This document shows positions 1 through 9,789 of a stretch of 64,000 bases of DNA, in pieces. The notes below the pieces were generated by a model. It was not told the origin of the DNA, did not search any database, and worked only from the letters and a program-made list of their open reading frames with translations. The stretch is from Ascarosepion bandense. Lineage: Eukaryota; Mollusca; Cephalopoda; Sepiida; Sepiidae. The stretch covers positions 472,001 to 536,000 of the forward strand of contig JBBBDQ010000332.1 of NCBI GenBank assembly GCA_037127315.1, given 5' to 3'. The position numbers and the translations under genes were made by a program. Position 1 is the first letter of the stretch, and every line of letters starts with the position of its first letter.

Positions 1-1379
1 CTTCGTAACCAATGTCTTTGGAGAGAAAAAAGAGAAAGAAATTGTTGTCCCTTGTTATACTCTTCCTCTAGAAAATCTGATTGGCTCCGTTGGGAGCCTA
101 CGTAATGATTAATTTTTGGTCACGGAAATAAGCACGACATGGTGACTTTCATTTTCGTTAATCTCCACTAAAACTAAAATAACACGGAAGGCGAGGAGAG
201 AAAACATTTTCAACAGGAGATTTAGCGCAATGTCCATCTTTATTATTTTTAGATTGCTGGATTATTTCGCGTTCACTCCGTAAAACACATTACAGAAATC
301 TTACTGGTCCAACAAGTAATTGTAATTTGACGGTTCACAGATTGTATCATTTACCACCAAATCCTGGAGTCTTGTAACAAACCCACTTGCCGACTCGTAA
401 ATATATTTCCGCTCGATGATATTGAAAAAAGTGCAATTTCATGAAACGTAGATGGGTTTAAAAGCCCATTAGTCGGCCATTTTTATCATCGCATAGAAAT
501 CTCTTCGAAATTAATCGTCATTATTTTCCAATCAAATAAGTGTTGCTAGGATTTCGAGATTCTAACGATGAAAGGGGGAAAAAAGAGGGAAAAATAAGTA
601 TTAAAATTAAATACGATTTGTTATTTAGGGAAAAAAAATAACGTTTTCGAAAGAAGACGAAATGAAAAATCAAACAGTGATTATCACCCTTAATAGATGG
701 AGGTCAGAGACAAAGAGATAAAAATGCGAATTCGTAAAATTATATATTAGCATGAGTTTTAAAAATGTCTTTTATAATTATTTTCTATTTTTTTTTTGTT
801 TTTTTTTTATGTAATTTCTATACATTTTTAAAATATATCTTTGTTTTTCATAGGTTTTTGTATTTCATTGGTAAACGCCTCTTTGCTATCTGTTTAGAGA
901 AATTTATTTTCTAGCTTAAGGATTTACGATTTTTTTCATTTCTTGGAAATATTTATCATATTTTTCATATGTTCTCTTCAGTTATCTCCTTTTTACAATT
1001 TTTCTAAATTAGCTTTATTTTCATCAATTTCCTATTTTTTTTTTTATAAAAATGCAATTCACATGATAAATCAAAGTAACCAAATAAATGCAATATTTTT
1101 TCTTCTATATGTCCTGTTAGCGATTGAAGGCCTTCATAATTTCTTCTTCTTTGTAACCCTTAAAAGTTTGTGTCTTTTTCTTCTCTCCAAAACACTGCGC
1201 ACTCATCCATCTACACAAACTCGTTAGGTAGGTTATGCATTTTTATTCCTCTGTCTCTTTTACCATCATACTTTTTTCTAAGAAATAAATTTTTCAAGCC
1301 TTTCTTTCTCATCAAGTGGCCTGCAAAATTCAATAACAGCATCGATCTAAAAAATCGTATAGGTATTAAAAGACAGAGA
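1..1379. other. AT-rich stretch without recognised gene
   Basis: This stretch holds no recognisable gene or repeat family. Two short open frames near 943-1421 are rich in Phe, Leu and Ser. They look like chance openings in T-rich DNA, because no domain, splice signal or homologous motif is visible. Confidence 0.6.
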
Positions 1380-1512
1380 AACTTTTTGAGAGAGCCACTA
1401 TTAAGTTTTACTAAAATATAGACCTGCTATCCTGAAGATATAATAAATTAACTTCTTGAGAGTGCCACTATTAAGGTTTACTAAAATATAGATTTTTTAT
1501 CCTGAAGATTTA
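1380..1512. repeat. Two-copy direct tandem repeat, ~72 bp period
   Basis: A ~60-bp block (a TTGAGAG element, then GCCACTATTAAG, then TTTACTAAAATATAGA, ending TATCCTGAAGAT) occurs at about 1380-1439 and again at 1451-1511 with few differences. This is a simple local duplication with no coding content. Confidence 0.75.
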
Positions 1513-1663
1513 AATACTTAAAACTTAACATTTTTTCTTGTCTATAAATACTTGTTACAGAAGGAAATCCATACATTTGTCTTGATAAAATCACACAGAG
1601 AACAAAACGTGTCGACTAATCTAAGTTTCATTTTTCTTTACTCATATTTATATATCTACCTAT

Positions 1664-1669
1664 CTATCT

Positions 1670-1700
<31 letters not shown>

Positions 1701-1885
1701 AAGAACTAAAAAATATTTGCAACGTTCAAAACATTAATTTAAAGCAGTGCTCAATATAAAAATAGAGCAATGAATATTCATTATTAATTATATTTTAGAA
1801 CATGTATAAACTACAAACTACTACAAAATTGTACATTTTGTTTCAACACTGAAAGAACAATGTTTCATAATGTAGTTAATAATGA
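1664..1885 (-). mobile_element. Degenerate hammerhead-bearing retroelement fragment with (TA)n tail
   Basis: Read on the minus strand, this is a diverged copy of the element at 44095-44296: a degraded hammerhead (the CUGANGA box has become TTATGAA, while GAAAC and the long stem III survive), then a ~100-bp AT-rich body containing TTAATGTTTTGAACGTTG, then (TA)n at 1674-1700. Related pieces lie at 4455-4560, 4796-4885, 4978-5080 and 5128-5165. The ribozyme core is broken here, so activity is not expected. The element type (retrozyme-like or Penelope-like) is inferred from the hammerhead. Confidence 0.55.
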
Positions 1886-2109
1886 TAATAATAAATGTTT
1901 TATTAAAAAATCATTTAAAAAATATTTTACTTTTGGAAATCGTTTTGTATGAGGTAAGAAGATATTTAAAAAAGGGAAAAAACGGAAGTGGGTAGAAAAG
2001 ATGAAAAAACAAGATGAAAAATCAAGAAAGGAAAATAAAAAAGAAAAGAGAAAGACACAGAGGAAACAAAACGAAAAAACGAAAAACGTTTATTACCATC
2101 ATTATTAAC

Positions 2110-2165
2110 TGCCTGACGAAACATTGTTCTTTCAATGTCGAAACAAAATGTACAATTTTGTAGTA
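2110..2165 (+). ncRNA. Hammerhead ribozyme, type I-like (probably weak)
   Basis: The conserved boxes are present in order: CTGACGA at 2113-2119, a stem II of six pairs (2121-2126 with 2133-2138) closed by an A/C mismatch at its base, GAAA at 2140-2143, stem III of seven pairs (2143-2149 with 2155-2161), and the cleavage-site A at 2162. Stem I has only three pairs (CTGC 2109-2112 against GTA 2163-2165, one of them G-U). It is the same type as the intact copy at 44095. Core residues are kept, but stem I and the base of stem II are poor, so activity is doubtful. Confidence 0.6.
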
Positions 2166-2200
2166 AATTGTAGTGGAATGTAGAATGTAAGAAATGTCCA

Positions 2201-2249
2201 CCGTTGCTGATGAAGCGAGGATATCCTCGTTAAAATGACCATCCAACGG
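2201..2249 (+). ncRNA. Hammerhead ribozyme relic, second type, one core substitution
   Basis: Stem I is a perfect six-pair CCGTTG (2201-2206) with CAACGG (2244-2249). CTGATGA lies at 2207-2213. Stem II has seven pairs (2214-2220 with 2225-2231) around an ATAT loop. The GAAA box reads AAAA at 2232-2235, so core G12 is changed to A. Stem III is three pairs (ATG with CAT) and the cleavage residue is C at 2243. All stems are intact but the G12 substitution should abolish or greatly reduce cleavage. It lies only 35 bp downstream of another hammerhead of a different type. Confidence 0.6.
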
Positions 2250-2268
2250 AACTAAATTTCGAAATTTT

Positions 2269-2273
<5 letters not shown>

Positions 2274-2329
<56 letters not shown>
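2274..2329. repeat. (TA)n microsatellite
   Basis: Pure TA dinucleotide run. Similar runs occur at 4268-4309, 4725-4781, 5080-5117, 5164-5197, 5960-6002, 7384-7420, 7916-7966, 9214-9256, 19386-19440, 20823-20901, 37408-37439, 38045-38087, 39082-39131, 44293-44351, 50637-50672 and 56761-56795. Many terminate a transposon copy, so they are probably retroposon tails or regions internal to Helitron-like elements. Confidence 0.95.
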
Positions 2330-2332
<3 letters not shown>

Positions 2333-2469
2333 CATACCTTCAGAGTATAGGATTCAAGTAGGTTTTGACATGAGGTTGAGAGAAAAACGCATCTTATACA
2401 TAAAAAATAGTATATAAATAGAGATTTATCTATCTACCTATATTGCCCCAGGCAACGACAGTTTTGAGG

Positions 2470-2660
2470 TCGTTTTATATAACAGCTGCCATTTTGAACT
2501 TGTCGGAGTGATAAACGTTTCTGCTGAGGCAGGAGGAAATGGTTGTGTCGTCAAGGTAGATGCTAATTTATCGGGAAGGCCGTTAACGAAAGTCAAAAAC
2601 AACGTAGAATCAAGTATAGAACCCGCTGGGACACCCGCGTTAATAAGAAATAGCCTGAGC
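2470..2660 (-). pseudogene. Reverse transcriptase fragment of a Jockey/CR1-type LINE
   Basis: An uninterrupted minus-strand frame reads LINAGVPAGSILDSTLFLTF, then VNGLPDKLAS. This matches the reverse-transcriptase motif of Jockey-group non-LTR retrotransposons (consensus NAGVPQGSxLGPxLFxxFxNDLP), with the usual Q replaced by A and the usual G-P by D-S. Only about 60 residues survive; after WQL the similarity is lost. The catalytic F/YADD box is not present. It is a truncated, dead element fragment. The family group is assigned from motif memory and the subfamily is unknown. Confidence 0.75.
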
Positions 2661-3709
2661 TCTTAAAAATTGAAACAACAGATGATGAATTTCAGCAGAC
2701 AAGAAAGCAGGAGGCAGCAAGTCACTCGTAACATTTCCTCACTCCAACCAAATGAACAACTGATTTCTTAAAATAAGATGAGAAATTAAGAAAAGAAAAA
2801 GAAAGAGGAACAGAAAAGATACAGAAGAAATAGAAAGTGAAAAAGAAAATTAGTGATAAATTGTAAAGAGGGAAGAGCCAGTGGAAACAGTTAAGAGAAA
2901 GAAAATTTAAATTTTAGCCGGAAGTGAATTGCAGACAGATATTGACATCAGTTACTGTGTCTTTTGACATTAAAAAAATTAACTGTATTTTTACCAAGGA
3001 AAGAAAAAGAAAGAGAAAAAGGAAAGATACATAAGAAATAGCAAGTGAAGAGGAAAATAAAGAGGAAAAAGTGAGAAAATATAAAGAGAGAAGAAAAGAG
3101 AGAGACAATGGAAGTGGCCAAGATAGAGAAATTTCTATTTTTATTTTTGAAATAATTATTTTTATAAAACTTTGATGAAGACATTTTTTTACATCTTTTA
3201 ACCACTCCATCCACATGTAAGTTAAATTTTGCATAGAAAATATGTTTTATTAGTTAAATGAAGGATTCCTTAAGAAATGTAAATTTTCATTTTTTTTTTT
3301 TTTCAAAAATTTGAATGTTTCTCGGAAAGTCTGCTTCGAATAGTAAAATAAAAATACTGCTATGAGATCATTTTCTAAATCAGGTTTCCTTGATGATTTT
3401 TTGTAAAGTGTGTTTTATTGAGAGAAAAACTAAATAACAAATTTTCCTTGTCCGTCATATTTACCGAAAGAGGTTATAAAGAAAGAAAAAAGATTAATGA
3501 GGTTTAAGTAGAAATTTCTTGGTATGAAATGCCTGATTTCTCCTACGAAGAGACCAAAAAGGGAGACTAAAAACTTTGTTACCAGTGACATCACAAAAGA
3601 AATCATGGAACAAGTCCCAGCCCCAGAACGCTCTTTCACAATAGTAAGATATTCTGCTGGTAGAACGTTCCGAGAAACAGGGCAGATATATTTATATATA
3701 TATATATAT
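2661..3709. other. Gene-free stretch, purine-rich in the middle
   Basis: The 2780-3130 part is rich in GAAA/AAGAG-like purine runs, which open long but meaningless antisense frames of Phe, Leu and Ser. From 3290 to 3700 I see only AT-rich DNA leading into a short (TA)n. Confidence 0.6.
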
Positions 3710-3816
3710 ACGTAAAAAAATCACAAGATCGCCAAAACCTACCGCGGTTTCACACAACGGCTCGTCAGTTGTGTGAAACCGCGGTAGGTTTTGGCGATCT
3801 TGTGATTTTTTTACGT
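3710..3816. repeat. Perfect inverted repeat, 48-bp arms with 11-nt loop
   Basis: Positions 3710-3757 are the exact reverse complement of 3769-3816, with an 11-nt spacer (3758-3768). The arms contain CCGCGGT and are flanked on the left by (TA)n. No mismatch exists over 48 pairs, unlike every other foldback here, so the structure is young or maintained. If transcribed it would form a very stable hairpin. It could be a small foldback transposon, a hairpin-RNA precursor or a replication-derived palindrome; the sequence alone does not decide. Confidence 0.95.
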
Positions 3817-4117
3817 GTCTTTGCTCTACATTGCTTCTGTATTCCGCAGTTTTCTTTTTTTTCTCCCCTCTTATCCAACGCCTTACAGCGACGGATAGTA
3901 ACGGAATTAGATTCTGTCTGTTATTTGTTGTCCTTAAAGTTTATTTTCGTATAGTTTTAGGATTTAGATACTTACATATATGTTTTTCTTTTCTTTAATC
4001 CGAAGTGGAAGAGTGGGAAGGTAAATTCCAAGAACCTGATCCTAATTAATATTAAAAAATTTTCAATATTAAAAAATGATGCAGGAGGTGAGCTCAATAT
4101 AGATTACAGAGCCAATA

Positions 4118-4262
4118 TAAATTAGAGAAAATTTTCAAAATTCGAGTGTGTCGGATGAACATTTCGACATGAGATCTCTAACAGAGATGAGGCGACGTGG
4201 AATCTCTGTTAGAGATCTAATGTCGAAATGTGCATCCGACGCCCTTGAAATTTGAAAATTTT
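4118..4262. repeat. Imperfect foldback
   Basis: The left arm from about 4118 (GAAAATTTTC, then GTCGGATG, then ATTTCGACAT, then AGATCTCTAACAGAGAT) is mirrored by the right arm from 4202 to 4262 (ATCTCTGTTAGAGATCT, then TGTCGAAAT, then CATCCGAC, then GAAAATTTTC). The loop is about 15 nt. Right next to it lie (TA)n and a reverse-strand hammerhead relic. Confidence 0.8.
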
Positions 4263-4267
4263 CTCAA

Positions 4268-4305
<38 letters not shown>

Positions 4306-4310
<5 letters not shown>

Positions 4311-4360
4311 CATCCGCAGACAGATCTGTTCCGCTGTATCACAGCTCATCAGTACGGTTA

Positions 4361-4365
<5 letters not shown>
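4306..4365 (-). ncRNA. Hammerhead ribozyme relic of the SINE-linked type
   Basis: On the minus strand: CCGTA (4357-4353) pairs with TGCGG (4318-4314) as stem I, CTGATGA is at 4352-4346, stem II is GCTGT/ACAGC with a three-base loop, stem III is ACAGATCTGT, and the cleavage residue is C at 4319. The GAAA box reads GGAA (4332-4329), so core A13 is G and cleavage should be lost. It is the same type as the copies at 38667, 40733 and 42117. The tRNA-like head is absent; a (CA)n tract replaces it. Confidence 0.75.

Positions 4366-4440
<75 letters not shown>
4363..4440. repeat. (CA)n then (TA)n compound microsatellite
   Basis: About 28 CA repeats pass directly into TA repeats. The open frames here encode only Thr-His or Ile-Tyr runs and are not genes. 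Confidence 0.95.
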
Positions 4441-4570
4441 CAAACAAATAAGGAACGAAGAAAATAAATGCAACGTTTAAAACATTAATTTAAAATAGTG
4501 CCCTATATAGAAATAGAGCAATGAATATTTATTGTTAATTATTACTTTAGAACAGAAGTAATAATTAGTA

Positions 4571-4602
<32 letters not shown>

Positions 4603-4743
4603 TAAATATATATTAATATTTAATAATAATATCTATAAATATATAATTATATATACATATATATATATTAATAATAAATATATATTAATATTTAATAATA
4701 ATATCTATAAATATATAATTATATATATATATATATATATATA

Positions 4744-4785
<42 letters not shown>

Positions 4786-5075
4786 AAATTATAATTTAGA
4801 ACATGTCCAAACTACAATCTACTACAAAAGTGTACACTTTGTTTCGACATTGAAAGAACAAAGTCTCATCATGTAGTAACGTTATTTTAAAAAGAGATAG
4901 AAATTCTATTACTTTTAATGAGAATTTTTTTTGCGTGTGTGCGAGGTAAAGAGTGTAGGGAAAATAAAACTTTCTAAAATATAATTTATAATAAATATTC
5001 ATAGCTCTATTTCTATATTAGTACAGTTTTAAATTAATGTTTTGAACGTTGTAAATATTTTCTTCGTTCCTTATT

Positions 5076-5128
<53 letters not shown>

Positions 5129-5159
5129 ACGTTGTAAATATTTTCTTCGTTCCTTATTC

Positions 5160-5198
<39 letters not shown>

Positions 5199-5220
5199 GG
5201 TCTGATTATTTATGAGAAAT
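4441..5220. mobile_element. Nested fragments of the hammerhead-bearing (TA)n element
   Basis: The body sequence TTAATGTTTTGAACGTTG (either strand) and the downstream TTCTTCGTTCCTTATTCAA occur at 4441-4500 (minus), 5030-5078 (plus) and 5126-5162 (plus). A minus-strand degenerate hammerhead lies at 4823-4877, where core C3 is changed to A but GAAAC and a long stem III remain. AT-palindromic sequence at 4570-4790 is duplicated internally (unit about 110 bp). The pieces are the same family as 1664-1885 and 44095-44296. Confidence 0.6.
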
Positions 5221-5221
5221 T

Positions 5222-5395
5222 TGTTTACGAAAGTCTGTTAATTCTATTTCGTTAATCTCTGGAACTTTCTGTAACATTTCTGTTTACCTTTGTTTACAAT
5301 ATGATACACTTCAGGGCAGAGATGTTTATTTATGAAAAATCGAAAATTGTGTATATAAGGCTTGATTTAACTTCAATTATACAGTAGAATCATTC
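5222..5395 (+). repeat. Dispersed repeat, partner at 54560-54695
   Basis: The block with CTGTTAATTC, ACATTTCTGTTTACCTTTG, ATGATACACTTCAG and ATAAGGCTTGATT is a diverged copy of the sequence at 54575-54690. It is flanked upstream by (TA)n and is unclassified. The following 5396-5785 contain nothing recognisable except short TA and GT runs. Confidence 0.55.
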
Positions 5396-5789
5396 GTGGT
5401 TTAAGACACACCAGATCAACTGGTGTCTTCCACTATGCTGTTAGGGGTCGCACGTTGGAATCCTGCCAAATGACACATTTTTGTAACAAAATATTTCATG
5501 AATAAATACGCCGGTAGAAATATATATTTATAAATATACTGTTTAATTAAAAAAAAAAACAGAACATCTACTCATATACGCGTATCGATTAAAAATGATA
5601 TCCAAACGAATAAATTGTGTGTGTGTATATATATATATAGGGGGCAGCAGTGATCTAAGTTCATATATATATATATATTATACCGTGGCAGTAGATTATT
5701 ATCTAAATATATATTGTTAAATATAACAGACAATGAATGTCTATTATGTTTAATCATGAGCCGCTCTAAACATCGTATTTTTGGCTTTA

Positions 5790-5957
5790 ATTTCAGGTAA
5801 AAATAAAGACAAAATTGTTTAAAATTTTGTTATTTTTTATTACGCTGGTTCTAAGCTTTCGGTTCCCATGAGCCATCTTCAGAGTGTTTACAGGGACATT
5901 AACAGAAAGACATCTACCATTAAAGATGATATTATCTTGTGTTCACATGAAAAATTG

Positions 5958-5965
<8 letters not shown>
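5790..5965 (-). mobile_element. Fragment of an unclassified repeat with a CTGAAGATGGC...CGAAAGC motif
   Basis: On the minus strand it carries CTGAAGATGGCTCATGG, then AACCGAAAGCTTAGAACCAG, then CGTAATAAAAAATA. The same block occurs on the plus strand at 54105-54160, and relatives lie at 7165-7200, 19850-19880 and 20155-20190. Sequence between the motif and a following TGTTCACAT stretch also matches 54035-54075. The motif looks like a diverged hammerhead core but with an extra base before stem II, so I leave it unclassified. Confidence 0.5.
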
Positions 5966-6000
<35 letters not shown>

Positions 6001-6006
<6 letters not shown>

Positions 6007-6355
6007 CTTATTTATAAGTAGAACTTTGTCTGTGTGCGTGTGCCTGTGTGTCTGTGTGTGCGCGTCCGTTACTTAGAGACTCCGAAACGGCTGAACCGAT
6101 TTTCTTGAAAATTTACACAGCTGTACTATAAGCGTCTGCGAGTGTTCTTAGCTAGGTTTTGTGTCGAGGTACCCCCGATAAATATCGAAAATCGATAATC
6201 GAAAAAATCGGGTTATAGAAGAAGTGGTCCGATTTTAATCAAATTTGATACATTCATAGACAAAGACATAAGAAACGATATCCAGAGGTTTCAAGGTTTC
6301 TGTTCTTACAATAGTGGAGTAAATCCATAATATATATATATATATATATATATTT
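6001..6355 (+). mobile_element. Helitron-like non-autonomous element, copy A (3' truncated)
   Basis: The 5' end (TATGAACTTATTTATAAGTA) is followed by a GT-rich stretch, then GGCTGAACCGATTTTCTTGA and the body shared by copies at 7967, 19061, 29206 and 50275. It stops in (TA)n at about 6330-6353, so the 3' hairpin and CTAG end are missing here. It is non-coding. Confidence 0.75.
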
Positions 6356-6889
6356 GCGACACAAAAATTTCTGTACCGAGATTTAAAGTTTTTTTTTTCA
6401 GACAATGTTCGGTAACTTTGTTCAAAATGATTTACATTTGAAAATAGAAAACAATACCTTTGCTTATGAAAGAGTTAATATGGAGGAGGGAAAGACTGAA
6501 AAAAATTAGATCTCATGAGTGTGTTTAATCTAAGTAGAATGAAGCTCAAAAATTTAAAATATAGTTTAGACGTTACGGATGTTGCGCATTCTTACATACT
6601 TATGGTAACTGTCATATTTACGGCCGGACTGTTACTTTCGGCAAGAAGTATACATTTTAGTTACGAATGGAATACTCTTAGAGTTATATATATATATCTG
6701 GTTTTTGTTTTTTTTTCCAGATGCACAATAATTATAAGTAGAACGAATTCGCTGTACGTAAAATTATTAAACACTATATTTCTGCCGTAATTTCTAAAAA
6801 ACATGGAAGACTGCAAAACTTTCTGTTCCAAATCAAAATAATGCTATCAAATCTAAACTAAGGATGACTAATATAGTTTGATGCCCTGT
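6356..6889. other. No recognised feature
   Basis: AT-rich DNA. The open frame at 6515-6790 (91 codons) shows no motif I recognise and is interrupted by a TA-rich tract; I do not call it a gene. Confidence 0.5.
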
Positions 6890-7381
6890 ACAGCACTTTC
6901 TTTCTTGCCATAAATCAGTTACCAATATTTCAAAGCAACGGCGAACACGTGCGTGAGTGCTAGAAGTGAAAATCGCACTACGGCTTGTGACGTCACACAT
7001 GATCACGCGAGAGAGGAGGCGAGAAGTAGTAAGTATGGAAAGCTATTAGGATAGCCAATCGCTTCTGTTATGTATTATAGGCTTTGAAAATGTTCCATGC
7101 AAAAACAAATAAACGATTACTATCGTTCGTCCCCGAACTGCTTAATACACTCAATACAATTTTCATCTTTGATGATGGCTGATGTAAGCCGAAAGCCCAG
7201 AAAGGATTATATAAAAATATGTATCAATATTGTTATTTTTTTCTTCTTTCAACGATAATGCTATTAAGCTTATCAGACGATATGAAAAAAATTACATAAA
7301 ATAAATCGACAAAAGTTGTCTACATTATTTAATGAAACATGCATCAATGAATAAATGCTGCCAAAATACACACAGTTTAAA

Positions 7382-7395
<14 letters not shown>
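6890..7395 (+). mobile_element. Half copy of the 19700-20350 inverted-repeat element
   Basis: The segment with TGACGTCACACATGATCACG, AGTAAGTATGGAAAG, ATGGCTGATGTAAGCCGAAAG and the AT-rich end GAAACATGCATCAATGAA aligns with 19940-20350. Only the inner part and the right arm are present. It ends in (TA)n. No coding capacity. Confidence 0.7.
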
Positions 7396-7419
<24 letters not shown>

Positions 7420-7913
7420 TTTGGTTATGATAGTGTGAGAAGCGCTTTGTTTCCTCGCATTTTCACAGTGCTTGTGTTCCTCTCGGTGTCATTATGTTAG
7501 ATTCACGAATCATTGAGAAACACACATAAACCTAATGGTTCCTCCATTTCTGTTTCTAAGCAGCTGTTACAATGCATCGTTAAATACCAATTGATGACAA
7601 CAGAACAAAAAAAATCTCCTTTATTATAAATTTTTACTCTGACCCCCTTTTTATATTTCTTTTTAATTTTTCCCTTTTTCATTAGCATATCAGTAAGTAT
7701 TTACGATCATTATTTTGTGCTCCCATAGTTGACAATAGGTCATTTCAAATTAGCAGTACTCTGCTCTGGATTGTAGCTAATTCCTTAAAACCAGGAAGAG
7801 AGAGCTGGAAGTTGTAAGTTGCATAATGAGAAAAGACGGCTTGAAAAATATGATGGTTGCAGGATAAATTCAGGGCGTGAGGGATTTAGTAAAACCACAC
7901 ATAACGTACCTAG

Positions 7914-7966
<53 letters not shown>
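7396..7966. other. No recognised feature, ends in (TA)n
   Basis: No motif or repeat family was recognised between 7421 and 7915. The pure (TA)n run at 7916-7966 abuts the next Helitron-like element. Confidence 0.5.
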
Positions 7967-7967
<1 letters not shown>

Positions 7968-8439
7968 TAGCAGTATAGCCCGGCGTTGCTCACGTGTAAT
8001 GAAAGCTTTAAAACTAATCCATGGTCCTGGAGCTCAGACTCAGCCTAAAGAACATTGTGTAAAGTTTGGTGAGAATCGGATAAAATTTGTGGATTTGTAT
8101 AAAGGACATACAGACAGATAAACAGACACATACACAAACATCTTGCCTTTTATATATATATATTATCGATTTTCTGCACTATTGTAAGAACTGCAACCTT
8201 GAAACTTCTGAATATCGTTTCTTATGGCTTTGTCTATAAGTGAAATTTGATTAAAATCAGACTACTCCTTCTATAACCCGATTTTTTCGATTATCAGTTT
8301 TCGATATTTATCGGTGGTACCTCGGCACAAAACCTGCCTAAGAACACTCGCAGACGCTTATAGTATAACTGTGTAAATTTTCAAGAAAATCGGTAACGGA
8401 CACACACACAGACACATACACACAGGCAAAAAGTTTAGA
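7967..8439 (-). mobile_element. Helitron-like non-autonomous element, copy B (complete ends)
   Basis: On the minus strand the element begins TCTAAACTT at 8439 and ends CTAG at 7967. Eight bases before the end lies CCGGG, the remnant of a short GC-rich hairpin (GAGCAACGCCGGG). It is flanked by A on its 5' side and T on its 3' side, as Helitrons that insert between A and T are, with no target duplication. The length is 473 bp with an internal TA tract. There is no Rep/helicase coding, so it is non-autonomous. Confidence 0.85.
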
Positions 8440-8454
8440 TATATATATAAACGT

Positions 8455-8645
8455 GATTATATGTAATTATACTCGTCTCGAAAACCTTCCTCTAAAACTA
8501 TCGAACAAAGGAAAAAAATGGTTTTAAAAAAAGAAAGTGCTTAGGACATGAAAGTCTGTCAAAAGTGTTCGGACAGAAATCAGCACGAAGTCCAAAGAAA
8601 AAAACCCGACACGAGTAACCATCTAACAAAAAGTGCTGAATACAC
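8455..8645 (+). repeat. Dispersed repeat, partner at 54360-54530
   Basis: The segment TATACTCGTCTCGAAAACC, then GGAAAAAAATGG, then AAAGAAAGTGC, then the GTC-rich part to CCGAC matches 54375-54520 at moderate identity. It is unclassified and shows no coding potential. Confidence 0.55.
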
Positions 8646-8699
8646 GGGTAGAGCGAAATTATAACACCAAATGAGCCAGGTTTCTCCTAAACGGATCGC

Positions 8700-9206
8700 C
8701 AGGGAAAGCTGGCTTTCCATTTGTATTAAAAAGTGTTCAATACAATATTGTAAAATTTGTATTAAAAAGTGTTCAATTACAATATTGTAAAATGCACTTA
8801 TATTGTAAAACTTTTCAATATTTTTCATTTTTAAACGAGTTATTACGCGACCTAGGTTTCTACCGTGAGTGGTGTCTTCAGGCGATTTTCAACGTTGTTT
8901 TTTTAAGAAGGCTCACGTAACGTTGTTTTTTGTTTTTTTTTTTGTTTTTAACTCTCACTAGGCAGAGAATTTTGAACGAGCAATTTTTAAAATTATAAAG
9001 AATTATAACGTTTTCATCCATGGTTGTAGGTACCTAAGAGGTATTTTTTAGTATACTAAAAACTACCTCTTCGGCGTAAGCGTTAAAAAAAAAACATCGT
9101 TACGTGAGCCTTCTTAAAAAAACGGTAAACAGTAAAATCAGTTATTGCAAATCGTCTGGAGACAGCACTCATTCTAGAAACCTAGGTCGCGTAATAACTC
9201 GTTTAC

Positions 9207-9215
<9 letters not shown>
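8700..9215. mobile_element. Large foldback (hairpin) element
   Basis: The left arm from about 8830 (AAACGAGTTATTACGCGACC, then TAGGTTTCTA, the GTCTTCAGGCGATT region, then TTAAGAAGGCTCACGTAACG) is mirrored by the right arm 9090-9205. The centre (9036-9072) is a nested hairpin of AAGAGGTA and TACCTCTT flanking TAGTATACTA. Upstream at 8725-8830 a TATTAAAAAGTGTTCAAT block is tandemly repeated. A half copy lies at 20455-20770. It ends in (TA)n at 9214. No transposase is visible, so this is a MITE-like or foldback repeat. Confidence 0.85.
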
Positions 9216-9256
<41 letters not shown>

Positions 9257-9260
<4 letters not shown>

Positions 9261-9785
9261 AGGGGAGGTTGATTTTTCACTTTTCTTAAAATATTAAAAG
9301 ATCTCATTTACCAATAGTTGTGTATGGACCTATTAAGTACTAATACAAAATATTAGATCAAATACTTCAACGATTTTTTGAGTGTTTGTGATCAAAGATC
9401 GCAAACAAAAATATATTGAAAATTCCTCACTTTTGCAAGATTTGGCTTGAATATTAGTGAGTTAAAACAAATAATTTTAGTATTTAAATCAGGGAATATC
9501 ATTTTATTTTATAAAAATGATATTAATTAAAAAAATGATGACTAATCTTCAAATTGAAAATTCTTCCCCCCCACATTTTCAGTATCTGCTTTAAAAAAAA
9601 TGCCTTTTAACATTATGAATTAAGCAGTGATATTTGAATACCTTAAATAATTTTTTTCTGTTATAAATGAAAATATAACAAACAAACAAATAAGGAAAAA
9701 CAAACACTATTTTAATAGAGCTTAATATATAAATTCAAATTGCTCCATATAAAAGCCCTTAGACAAAAATGCTGGTCTCAATTTC
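9257..9785. other. No recognised feature
   Basis: AT-rich DNA between the foldback and the broken coding region. I see no motif or shared repeat. Confidence 0.5.
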
Positions 9786-9789
9786 TGAC

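Noticed and set aside
4209..4467. Open frames of alternating Cys-Val, Thr-His or Ile-Tyr
   Set aside because: Translations of (CA)n and (TA)n microsatellites.
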